Positions 12,838-23,700 of a stretch of DNA of 64,000 bases are shown piece after piece. Source of the stretch: Niebla homalea (Eukaryota > Ascomycota > Lecanoromycetes > Lecanorales > Ramalinaceae); the NCBI GenBank assembly GCA_019925105.1, contig JAHGAU010000001.1:248001-312000 (forward strand), read 5' to 3'. A model generated the notes under the pieces. The model was not told where the DNA came from. It saw only the letters and a list, made by a program, of their open reading frames with translations, and did not search any database. The number at the start of each line of letters is the position of its first letter. The stretch's first letter is position 1. Made by a program: the position numbers and the translations under genes.

Positions 12838-14777
12838 ATGGCTGCACTTCAGGAGAAGGAAGTCATGGAGAAAGAAGACAAGGCCTATGACAGCAACGGC
12901 AGCTCCAGCGGCCATGATCACGATGACTTCGTTGATGAAACAGTGGGAGGGGCCACCAACAAGCTGCAACGCAACCTGAAAAGTCGTCATATGCAAATGA
13001 TCGCTATAGGTACGCGCCATGCAGAACACTGTATCGATTTGGCTAATCTTTCCAAGGGGGCTCAATTGGTGCTGGTCTTTTCATCGGTTCTGGTGCATCT
13101 TTTCACACTGGGGGCCCTGCTAGTGTTGTATGTGGCAAGTAGCCATCCTAGAAAGGGAATCACTCTGCTAATTTCCATAAGCTCATTGGCTTCATCATCG
13201 TTGGTTTCATGTTGCTCTTCACCGTCCAAGCCCTTGGCGAGATGGCTGTACTGTATCCTGTCAACGGCGCATTCTTCACCTACACCTGCCGTTTCGTGGA
13301 CGAATCCTGGTGAGTCTTCACCTCGACCCTTCCCCTGAACAAGCTCCTGAACAATATCTGAACGTGCTGCAGGGGCTTTGCCGCCGGTTGGGATTACGCC
13401 CTGGGTTGGCTCACAATTTTACCATTTGAGATCACAGCTGCGGGCTTGACGATTGACTACTGGCGGGATGATATCAATATCGGCGTCTGGATTGCGGTGT
13501 TCCTCTTCCTGCTGGCCAGCGTCCAATTCTTCGGTGTTCGAGGATATGGCGAAGGTAACAGATTCGACGCAGTGACCTGAGCGACGGCTGACATCTTGAG
13601 CCAGTCGAGTTCGTCCTTTCCCTCCTCAAGATCATTGCAGTGTCTGGATTCATCATCTTTGCCGTGGTGGTCGACTGTGGCGGCGTAAAGTCCGATTCGA
13701 GAGGGTATATTGGCGCACACTACTGGCACGATCCGGGCGCGTTCAGAAACGGCTTCAAAGGCTTCTGTTCTGTTTTTGTCAATGCGGCGTTTGCCTTTGG
13801 TGGGACGGAATTGGTCGGCCTTGCTGCAGCTGAGGCTGCCAACCCCCGCAAAACACTCCCTGCAGCTACAAAACAGGTCTTCTGGCGTATCACCTTCTTT
13901 TACGTCATTTCGCTATTCTTGATCGGCTTGATCTTGCCCTCGGACAATCCCCAATTGCTCGGCGCCTCCAGCTCCAACACCAAGGCCTCACCCTTCGTCC
14001 TGGCTATCAAGCTGACAGGCGTCAAGGGTCTGCCCTCCGTGTTCAATGCCGTCATTACCATCTCCGTCCTCTCCGTAGCCAACTCCTGCACCTTTGCCTC
14101 GACGCGGACGATGCAGGCCCTTGCCATCCGCGGAATGGGCCCCAAATTCCTTGAGTACGTTGACAAGAGGGGCCGACCGCTCTGGTGCGTCCTGATCCAG
14201 ATCGCGTTCGGTTTCCTGGCTTTCATTGGTGAAGCCTCGGCAGGCTCGACCGTCTTTACCTGGTTACTCTCTCTGGGCGGTCTTTCCTACTTCTTCGTCT
14301 GGGGCAGTATATGCTTGTCCCACATCCGATTCCGTGCCGGCTGGAAGACACAGGGTCACACCCTGGACGAATTACCATATCAAGCGCAGTTTGGAGTCAT
14401 CGGCAGCTACATTGGTTTTTTCTTGGTCTGCATTGCGATAATAGCGACATTCTACGTCTCCCTCTTCGTGAGTCATCCTTCCTTGCCCTATCGAATGCTT
14501 TGCTTCAAGCTGACTCGCTCTTCCTCCTTAGCCTGTCGGATCATCCCCCGACGCTCAAGCATTCTTCCAGCAGTACCTCGCCGCACCCATCGTCATCGGT
14601 CTTTACTTCATCTGGAAGATCAGGACAAAGTTCAAGGGCCCCCTGTTCATTCGCGCAAAGAACATGGATTTGACGACCGGCCTGCGTCACTTTGACTTGA
14701 ATGCGTTGGACGAGGAAGCGCCGCGGAGGAAGAGTATAGCAAATTTGCCAAAGAGGACACTACGCGGGCTATTTTAA
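12838..14777 (+). CDS. Amino-acid permease (YAT/APC family, Gap1/Agp-like)
   Basis: Plasma-membrane amino-acid/proton symporter of the yeast amino-acid transporter family. Six exons: 12838-13009, 13057-13127, 13182-13309, 13373-13554, 13605-14467 and 14532-14777. All introns are GT-AG, 47-64 nt long, and the spliced frame is exactly 554 codons (553 aa), normal for the family. Hallmarks are QMIAIGGSIGAGLFIGSG over the first helix, ALGEMAVLYPVNGAF in helix 3, WGFAAGWDYALGW, FGVRGYGE at the 4/5 loop, and FGGTELVGLAAAEAANPRKTLPAA. About twelve hydrophobic segments are visible. The C-terminal tail is basic and ends in RTLRGLF. Substrate specificity cannot be read from the sequence. A possible GATA site lies upstream. 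Confidence 0.93.
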
Positions 14778-15912
14778 ATGGAGGTAGATGGGGTTTCTGT
14801 AGCGCACATGGAGTCACATGTATACAATATGAGATCATGCCTGCTGAACCTGGCGTTGGCGGCACCGTGAGTGTTGGCCCGGTTTGTGTTCTGTAGGGTA
14901 TAGGGGAGTTACGGGCAAAACACCACAGATAGACAGCGTACTCACTACCAAATTTCCAATTCATCTCCCAAACCTGATTTTGGCCACCATTGAAATGCAA
15001 CGGAAACATTACCATATACGTTACCTTTACCAGACAGGAACGCCGCCAACACCCTACCGCTTCAACAATGGTCACCACAGCATTTCATTCCCGTGACCAT
15101 ACATTTCGCCCCCCCAATACCCAAACTGTGCGATCACCTCACATCCACTCGGATAACCCAAAGCCTGCGACTGTGATCAATCTTCTATCCTTTCCACACC
15201 CACCTATCAGCAGGACAAGCTCACTTCCTACATCCCCATCAACCATCGATTCCTGGAAAGCGGAGGATAGATCACAACCTCAAAATGAAAGGCTACTACT
15301 GCATCGGTACCTGCAGCTCGCCCATGTAATTGGCCACAACAAAGCGCCTTCGAATAGCCAAGGCTTAGCTCTTCCTGGGCCCAGCGCAGCTTTTCCCGGC
15401 GTCACCATCATCCCCTGCAGCAGTATTTGAGATCTGTATCGTCATATCACAAATTTCTCCCAACCCCCACACGGCTTTCGACAGCCTGAGAGCCAGAGGG
15501 TAAGTACGCGAATAATTCATTCGATCTGCCCTCCACTTTCCCTTCCGGAACCACCCATTGAGCAAAAAGGGACAGCCGGAACGAATATGAAGGGGTTGAG
15601 TTTTATGATGCGGAGGGAAAGTGGAGGCGCGGCCGTGGGAAGAATTTGAGGACTTGACAGATGGGCTAGGGCTAGATAGGGGTTAGTGCGGGAAAAGAGG
15701 AGTGCACACTGGTGGACCCCACTGTGACTCTCTGGTGTTCTGTGCCCCTCGCTCGTCATTAACAGTCTTGACTCCCCGTCTTAGTGAGATATTTGGCTTG
15801 CAAGTCTTGCTTGAGAGAACCTCCATACTCTGCTAAGCTCATCTTGCTGCTTTTTGGCCTCCATCACCTTTGCATTCTCCCATAACTCAGCGGTCAAAAC
15901 CGAGAAACAAAC
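14778..15912. other. Intergenic region, no supported gene
   Basis: About 1.1 kb between the permease stop and the PDAP1-like start. It is pyrimidine-rich in its last part (15,100-15,900), as is common upstream of highly expressed fungal genes. A 146-codon open frame at 14990-15430 has no recognisable feature and I do not call it. Confidence 0.5.
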
Positions 15913-16840
15913 ATGGCACCTGGAGGTCGAGGAAGGGCGGGGAAGTTCAGCAAGCCCACAAGAGGGGGTAGAACCTATCTCTACCTTCATCCTGCAGATC
16001 GTCTGTGCTCATAACATCCCAGGCGGCAAGAAATTCAGCAAAAATCTCACACCTCTAGACGCAGATGGCAACCCGATCAGCATGTGGGGTGTACGACAGC
16101 ACCCCCTTTCCCCGTTCACCCATGTCCTCCTTTTCGATTACATCTGACTAACTGCCTATCCATTCCAGGACCCAAGCGCCGCCAATGCTCCCTCCTCATC
16201 CGAAGAAGAAGATTCCTCCGAAGAAGAAGAAGACTCCTCCGATGACGAAAACGCAGCCAACGCCTCCGGCCAACCAGCTCTGACCCGCGAACAACGCCGC
16301 GCCGCCGCCAAAGCCAAAAAGGAAGCCGCCATCAAGAAAAAATCCCAGAAAGCTGCCGCACCCGGCGACTTGCCCTCGGAATCCTCCTCCGAGGAGGAAG
16401 ACGAAGAAGAAGATTCCGACACCCCGGCCAATCCCAACCACACTGCCAAATCCCGCTCGCAGGCCTCCAAAGCCCCTGAAGACCCTGCTGCTGCTGCCGC
16501 TGCTGCCGCCGCCGCTGCTGGTGGTTCGAAGAGCGGTAAGAAAGCTGTGCCCACAAGCCAGCTATCACGGCGCGAGAGGGAAGCCCTGCAGGCGCAGCAG
16601 GCGAAGGAACGGTATCAAAAGCTACACGCAGAAGGGAAGACGGATGAGGCGAGGGCGGATCTGGAGCGTTTGAAGTTGATCAGGGAGAAGAGGGAGCAGG
16701 ATGCGCAGAGGAAGGCGGCAGAGAAGGAGGAGAAGGAGGAGGCAGAGCGGGAGCGGACGAAGGAGATTGACGCCAAGGAAGCGAAGAAGAGGGCTGCCGC
16801 CATGGGAGGTGGGAGCAGGGGAGGGAAGAAGAAGAATTGA
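15913..16840 (+). CDS. PDAP1 / PP28-type casein-kinase substrate phosphoprotein
   Basis: Three exons, 15913-15967, 16023-16090 and 16169-16840 (introns of 55 and 78 nt, the second with a clear CTAAC branch site), give 264 residues in frame. The N-terminus [19 protein letters not shown] and the C-terminal PP28 core (about residues 173-218, with [24 protein letters not shown] and [13 protein letters not shown]) identify the PDAP1/HASPP28 family. The middle is acidic, with Ser-Ser-Glu-Glu and Asp runs typical of casein kinase II sites, then an 11-residue Ala run near 160. The tail is Lys/Glu/Arg rich and probably helical. Animal PDAP1 is a small phosphoprotein linked to growth signalling and RNA-associated complexes; its role in fungi is not established. 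The protein is longer than animal homologues because of the acidic and Ala-rich insert. Confidence 0.9.
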
Positions 16841-18408
16841 AAATGTGAAGGTGGGGCCGATAAGGACTGCATGTGGGAGATCTGTCAAGAAGGACGTGGA
16901 TTCATGACCGCTACTTGTCTGATGACCAACAGGGGTGAGAAGCTGATGAAAACACAATGCCTTCATTGCCTTTTCCAATGCTACCAAATGCTTCAATTTG
17001 ATTGCCTTAAGGCATGCTTTTTCTGAATTGCCATTCCCCTATCGAAGAGTCCCATCACAAGACACAGAACCTTCTCGGCAAGAAGCCAGTAAGTGCAAAG
17101 GAGATTACATCATCCTTGTGCAAGCAGAGCTTGAATACATTATTGCCTTTCCATATGAAAAGCTCCTAGAACATCAACGAGGGCAGAAAAACATTTGCAA
17201 AATTCTACTAGATTTTGCAAAACGCGGGGCGCGTGTCGTTATGCAGATCTCCTAGGCCATGTGTGAGATTGAAGCAGAAGCCTCAAAAAAGGTGAAGAGA
17301 ACATCCCTTCTATTGAATACAAGAAGCCTGGGATATAGGTAACGTTAGAGAGAATGCTTTAAGACCCACTCCAAAACCCCGTCTAAGCGAGTGTCCTGGG
17401 CTGGGTCAGGTGAATGACCAATCATCAAGCGCAGGTAAACACGTCTGTGCCTCCTGCCTTGAAGAGTGCGTGCATGTTTGCCTTGTTTACCTGGTTTGCC
17501 TTAACTTGGGTCACGAACTTCATCGTCCTGTTTTTGGATCTGCATTTTCGGGTGCAGTGACTGGCTGACTAGGATCTGTCGTTGACGTAGGAGAAGGGCT
17601 GAGTCGTTGGAGAGCAGACAACTCCAGGCACATCATCATGTTACCTGGTTCCTCCCTTTCGAGCCCAGGAGACATGGATCAGGTTGATGGCAGCAGCGGT
17701 ATGCTCCAAGATTGGTATCCCAGACCCCTGAGGATTGTAAGCAACAATCCAGAGAAGTGAAAAAAGCCTCCAACATTTGCGTCATTCCATGCCAAGGGGA
17801 TGGATCGACCGATTCTTGATACGGTGAGTCGGTGACCCGACGAATGACATGCCGCCTCGGGTTGCATACGCCTAAAAAGGGCGTCATCAGAAAGAGGCGA
17901 ACCCTTTAATTGTGGAGCTGGATCACACCTTGTCTGCGTTGGCAGTGCAACGTAGAAGCCTGACGGAGGACGCCTTCGAGTACGCCCCAGCCTGCTCTAG
18001 CATGACCTGCACGCGTGATTGGATGTTACCAGGGGTGGTGGGGTCTTCCGAAAGGGATTAAGAATGACTGGCTGAAATGCCTGCAAGCAGCCGCCATCGA
18101 AACTGCTTCGCCGCAAGTCCTCTAAATTACAGTCGGCCAGGAGCGCCTAGGATAATGTCCGCGCACATCATTGGATACTGCTTGCACTGGGGCAAGATAC
18201 TGTACTGTCAGCCCATAAGTGGGATGAGGCCCCTGTGAAAATAATTCAGGCATAAGAACACCCTCGTCGAAACACTCTCCTGACGCATGAAGCCTCCGTT
18301 GTTCCTCACGTGTTCAGCCTGAGGTCCCTCATCGCGGCGCACGATGTTGTGCAGTTTGGCTTCAACCGGTTACGGTGCTGATTGCTAACCCTGCCTGTTG
18401 TCGGTCTG
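16841..18408. other. Intergenic region, no supported gene
   Basis: About 1.57 kb between the PDAP1-like gene and the HeLo-like/ankyrin gene. Only short, composition-neutral frames are present (for example 16998-17255). A locally repetitive stretch built from TTTGCCTT and GTTTACCT occurs around 17471-17505. I see no RNA gene. Confidence 0.45.
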
Positions 18409-20965
18409 ATGGAGGCGCTAGCAATAGCGACAGGCGTTGTCACCTTCCTCGGTGCAGGCTCGACAGTCGGGACTGGGTTCAAGAGACTTGTTGATCTTAA
18501 ACAAGCCCCAGATCGTCTGAAGGTACTCGAAGATGAAGTTTCCAACGCTCGTGCCTTTGCCAACAATGCATCGGATTTGATTCGCACGCTATCCCCTGCC
18601 GCAGCACCTCCACTCCTGACGGCTACCACGGAAGCTCACAAGCGATTAAATCTTTCAATCAACTGCTTTGAACAATACAATGCTTACGAACTTTCGACGC
18701 CGACCCGTAATGGTACTGCTTTCGGGCTGAGCCTCGGATTCGGGAGCTTTTGGAAGACTTGGGTCTAAAACGATCTCAACTGATCCAATCTCTGACTCTT
18801 GTATTTGGGTAATGTGGTATACCATACCAGGCACTTCGTACCCCGCTCACGGAAAAACAGTAACATAATGGTCATCAATACTATAACGCTGGAGGGGATC
18901 CAGCAGCAAATGCAAGACCTTCCTGGTTGTCTTGCCAACACCTTTCGCGAATGGCACAAGACATCGCCAGAAGTTGGGAGAATCTCCGACATTAGTGGTC
19001 GTACCAACGAGATACAGCTGCAAATACAAACCCTTCCTGATCGTCTAGCCAACACCCTTTGCGAATGGCACAAGAGATCCCCAGAAGTTGGGAGAATCTC
19101 CGACATTAGTGGTCATACGGAAAGTATTCTTCCTGAAAAATCTATTGCAGCTGCAAATCAGTCTTCAAAATTTCGAAAACGATTGGGATATGAAGATCGG
19201 CGATCTAGTTGCAAGTGGAGTACCTCTATTTCCGAGACCCAATTGGAACGTTGCAAACCAAATAACGCTATCCTGAATGGGAGTATCCCCTCCGGTATGC
19301 TATCAAGTGACAATTACACGAGACATACGGAGGCAGAGCTCGAATACACAGGAGACTGCTCGTGCAATTGCCATTCATTAAGGAAGACAAATTCTTGCTC
19401 CGTATCTAGTAGCATACTTGAATTAGTGTCCATTCGGTTTTGGGTCTCGAGTAAAGCAGCAAAGCAATGCAAGCATCATCTATGCTGTAGATCAGCGCGA
19501 ATGGTAACGTATACCTATACGTTTTCTCCATGGCTATTGCACCGGCCCATTGCTGCGATTATCTCTCCAGCTAGCTCAAGTGGGCACAACGCCACTTTGA
19601 CGTATACGAAGACTGTCGATATTCGGAACAGGGTATATCTCATTCTTCGAGAATGGCCGAAGGAGCAACATGTTTTGGAGATCCAGCAACGACTCCTTGG
19701 GGTAGCATCTCCCAATGATATGGATATGAATGGCTCCACAATTCTATTTGTGCGCGCCCAGACCCACTCATAACTATTCGGGATATATTATGACGGATAT
19801 TGCAGCACGCGGCAACTTTGGAGGAGTGGGGAATGGTCGAAATGCTGATTGCCTATGGTGCGGACCTACACTATCTGAACAAACATCAATGGTACTTGAC
19901 GTATTCGCTTCAAGAATGATCAGACTGATCCATGCCAGGTCAGCTTACACTTACATATGGGAGCTCTTACTTCAGCGCCGTCTACCTTTGATACGCCTGC
20001 CCAGCGGAATGCGCCAAATATTTTCGCCCTCCTCTCATGCATTTGACATGTTGGAGTTCTCAGATTTGCACAAAGCTTATCTGAACCCGGACCACCGGTC
20101 TTTCAACCAAGTTCTGCAAATGACCCCTCGAATCTATGTTGACGCTCAGGATATTTATGGTAGGACTGTTTTATCATGGGCTGCGGGACATGATAACACC
20201 AAAATCATCGAAAAGCTGCTCTTGTGCGGCGCAGATCCTAACTTCAAGGATAGATCCGGAGAGACGCCACTTCACATTGCTGCCAGACTCAATGCACAAC
20301 TTAGCGTGAAGGCGCTGATATCTGCAATGGCTAATGTCCGTGCCACGGATGGGGGTGGATATACACCTCTAGACGTGGCCTCGCAATGCCGCATAATAGA
20401 CTCTTTAATCGCTGCTGGATCATGCTGGGGACAACACATATCTGCTTACCAGGAGTCCTTCTGGTCACACCCTTCTGTGCTGCTTTTTCAAGAATTCATG
20501 GCTGGGTTGGACTCAATGAATGATCCTAGATCTGAAATGCGTCATTGGAATGGTGCTCATGTGGATCGCATAGCCCACATGAAATCACAACCGCATGCAT
20601 CTGAAGATTTGTGCCTCTACGTTGCTTGCAGTCTCTCTTCTTCTGCTCATCTTCCTCTTCTAATGGCAAACCTCGACCTATGCCCGGTCTTTCATGGCAG
20701 GAAAGTCTGGAACATCCATCGGCTGGAGGAGCAAGCTGGCGGTCACGGTGGCTGTATCGTGATCATAAAGCATCATTGGAGCGAAGATTATATCATCGAG
20801 TGTGACATCGGAAGAAGCTCGTGTAGTGTTTTCGAGAAGGTTCGAAGTGGATGCGACGGGATCCTAGAACACACATACGTTGGTTCAGACGAGAAACAGC
20901 TTGACAACTGGATCAAACAATTCAAGCGACGCGTTCATTCTGTTAGAGAGAACCAGCGGTGGTAG
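18409..20965 (+). CDS. HeLo-like N-domain + ankyrin-repeat protein (STAND-associated architecture)
   Basis: Frames change three times, but GT-AG introns reconcile them: exons 18409-18706, 18757-18808, 18861-19749, 19806-19891 and 19939-20965 sum to 784 codons (783 aa). The start MEALAIATGVVTFLGAGS and the following helical segment resemble the HeLo-like N-terminal domain of fungal STAND and cell-death proteins. Next come two near-identical 38-residue units (about 18910-19137) and a Cys/His cluster CSCNCH. Ankyrin repeats follow: HAATLEEWGMVEMLIAYGAD (about 414-433), then about 509-605 with GRTVLSWAAGH and GETPLHIAA. There is no NACHT or NB-ARC. The first intron (18707-18756) is doubtful: skipping it, a single missing base near 18724 would explain the shift equally well and retain RIRELLEDLGLKRSQ. 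The gene may therefore be a recent pseudogene. Downstream frames (20966-21275) could be extra exons. Confidence 0.6.
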
Positions 20966-22034
20966 AAATATGGGGCAACCTGAGATACTACAGTTCCCAC
21001 AGTCAGGACAAGATTTGCTCGTCCCTTTCGATACTTTTACGACAATTACGCATGGTCAGGTTTGTACGAAAAGAGCTCTATTCCACCCAGATTCGGTCAG
21101 CTATGCCCAGAAAGTTACGAGATCGGGGATGCCAAGATTGTTTCGACGACAAAAAATTCCATTGGAGGAGTCCCCTGATGAGACTTCAGAATGGTATACA
21201 GAAGATTCTGCAGAAGACTCAGACTCCAGCACTGTCGGAACGACTACGATCGATGGAGAGATTACCACCATTTAATTGCCCGACGCGACAAAGATTACCA
21301 ACCGGTGCATTGCGGTCTGAGCGTGAAAGAGGACGAAGATACATCATGAGGCGCGTTCGTGGATTCCGACCACTACAGCAACTGGCGACGGGGATACGGC
21401 ACTGCGCGAGAGAGGGCATTGGAAGCTGAAGAATCGTCGTCGTTCTGGGCAAGAAGGTTCTGACGAGTTCCCCTTGTATCTGATGCATTCACGGCTGGGA
21501 GATCTGGATACTACTGTTATGGAGTTTTAATGGCTGGCGTAAACACAGACCGCTCATTTATGATTTCCATTTCTGAGCAGATATTCATGAGATGATGGGC
21601 TTTCATTCTGTCATTAAAGATTTAGGAAAGGGGTTTGCAGGATTTGGGACATATCAAATGCATCTCTCTGAGCGTTATGACTTTGGAAAAGTGCAAGGCT
21701 GCGGTCAAGGATCCCCAAATGAGGCTGGCCACGACTTCAGGACTATGTAAAGATGTGTAAACACTCGGTGACACGCGTATATTAGAGCATGTACCGGTAC
21801 ATCTCAGTACACCAGGGCATTTCCTGCGGATGGATTTTGTGTTCCTTCATGCATCTTACAGCCATCATCCATAGATCACCACTCAATGTATATATGATGC
21901 ACTCAAACTCATCCTCACCCATCTTACAGATCCCCTATCCTTTCCGGGATGTTGATGCTAAGCAGTCTGAGACGACCCTTGATTGCTTGCTATCGATAAG
22001 TGCCGCAACGATTTTCTCCGCAACTGGTCACCTT
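20966..22034. other. Region between ankyrin gene and PTH11-like gene
   Basis: Two overlapping frames (to 21275 and to 21429) continue past the ankyrin gene's stop. The one ending at 21275 has an acidic Ser/Asp/Glu-rich tail and might be a last exon, but I could not find a convincing splice. From about 21540 to 22034 I see nothing. Confidence 0.35.
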
Positions 22035-23156
22035 CTAAACGCCATTACTCTGGTGTGCTCGCTCTGACAATTCGATATCTGCGGATGCTTCGTTCGATCT
22101 GAGTCTTTCCTCAGACGATTGAAGTTGCGAGAAGCCTGAGAGGTCGGACACGGCGGCCTTCTTCTGACGGTTACGAGCGCTGAAGCTGTTCATGAAGTTG
22201 TGGTGGTGAGGTGACGAGGGTCCACGTCTGGAGCGAGTGTTATTCACAAGCATGACTCGAAAGCTGGCGCAGCTCGCGATTATTATGGAGACGGCTTGCT
22301 CAATGGCAGACCAGGCCTGGATCCAACTTGGGGCAGCAGTCGAGCGATTCCCTGAGACCATGACAAATCTGATGATTGAGAAGATAGTTATGACAAGAGT
22401 CAAGCTGAATACACCAGCCAGGGCCCATTTCTGCTTCGTGTCAATCTGGCTCTTCAGTAAAAGTGTCAAGGGTATTGTTGTGACTTATCAATACATCGTA
22501 AGTAAGTGATGTTACAAGGAGAATACTAAGAGTCACGAACTCAAGACGTCTGTGGTCACATCTGCCGCAAATTGATATTTGACCGCTTCATTTTGGAGGC
22601 TATGACGGAAATGCACGCCATCCAGGAATGCGTATGCAAACAGGCTGCCAATGTACGTTGCCACAGTGAGGGCTATGACTGCCCACCAAGCTCGACGGAA
22701 ATTGCGCAAGCGCTTGGTGAGACCATCGTAAAATGCGAGAAACGCGCCTTTGACGGCCCAGATGCCGGTAAAGAAGCAATAAGCAACAGCCCATTGAGAT
22801 TTTACATAGCTGTCTACCAGATGGTCGTAATTGGGAGGCGGACGAGCATGCTGAATGCGCACTTCTTGTACAGTGAACATAGTCGGAGCACCGACCGTAT
22901 TCGCGATGACTCCAGCCAAAAGGCAGACCGTCGCAAGGATCATTAAGCCATCATCAACCATGAGACGCTTGTAGACTTTGAGCCGGATTGCGATCCGGGC
23001 CGAGAAAAAGACTAACGCCACGACAGACAATGACCAAATGATTGCCTAATAACGTCAGAGTGTTTAAGCACACCTTATGGTATTATCGCATGTTATTTAA
23101 CCCACATAGTATGAACCCTTTGAAAGCGTCTCCTGGGGTAGATTTCCTTGAGCCAT
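22035..23156 (-). CDS. PTH11-like seven-transmembrane rhodopsin-fold protein
   Basis: Three exons on the minus strand, 23156-23106, 23045-22541 and 22483-22035 (introns 60 and 57 nt), give 335 codons in frame (334 aa). The start ATG-GCT-CAA is followed by MAQGNLPQETLSKGSYY, then seven hydrophobic segments. They begin AIIWSLSVVALVFF, DDGLMILATVCLL, WAVAYCFFTGIWAVK, AWWAVIALTVATY, TTDVLITTIPLTLLL, WALAGVFSLTLVITIF and AIEQAVSIIIASCASF. This is the fungal rhodopsin-like fold shared by PTH11-type receptors, some of which sense host or surface cues at the plasma membrane. No N-terminal CFEM domain is present, so it belongs to the short non-CFEM class. The cytoplasmic tail (about 80 residues) is Ser/Arg rich. 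It is transcribed divergently from the arylsulfotransferase-like gene. Confidence 0.85.
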
Positions 23157-23700
23157 AATGACAAAATGACAAGATGAGTGTCAACATTGTGACTGAAATC
23201 GGGGAGCCACCCCCCTTTTCAGTCACAGACAAGGTCCTGTTCGGCGTCCTGTAGGTCACTTCCCTCTCGTGTGTAAGAAAATCAATACGCCGGTACGTTG
23301 CACTTATGCAGATCGCTTTGAGGCATGGAACGAGTCAGCGCAAAATCTTAGAAGGCCGACCGAATGGTGTGCCCTCTCGCCTGGGCTAGCCAGGGCTCAT
23401 TGGACCGGTGAGGAGCCCAGGGCTCATTGGACCGGTGAGGAGCACAGGCCTTGTGAAGAATGCTATTCACGGGACCCTGCATCACGCTTACGTCTCATCC
23501 CCACCATCCATCATTACAAAGTACACGCAGATAATGAGCAAGTTTTCGCAAAAAAATGACGCGTGGTAGGTTCAAGCATTTAGTTTATAATGTACTGCTC
23601 GGTGCTTTGACCACAATATTCTGTCCTATTTCATAGAATTCTTCCACTGTCTCACATTATCTGCCGTACTACAATGCAAGCTTAACCAACCATTGATTCT
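23157..23700. promoter_or_regulatory. Divergent intergenic promoter region (PTH11-like / arylsulfotransferase-like)
   Basis: The 544 bp between two divergent starts serve both genes. The region includes a near-perfect two-copy 27-bp tandem repeat at 23392-23445, annotated separately. No other element is clear. Confidence 0.5.
23392..23445. repeat. 27-bp tandem repeat, two copies
   Basis: Units 23392-23418 and 23419-23445 differ at one base near their ends. Each contains CTCATTGGACCGGTGAGGAG, with a CCAAT-type box read on the minus strand (ATTGG) and an ACCGGT palindrome. The repeat lies about 235 bp upstream of the receptor start and 255 bp upstream of the enzyme start. Confidence 0.85.

Noticed and set aside
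14990..15430. 146-codon plus-strand frame
   Set aside because: Composition follows a pyrimidine-rich intergenic tract; no recognisable motif or splice partner.
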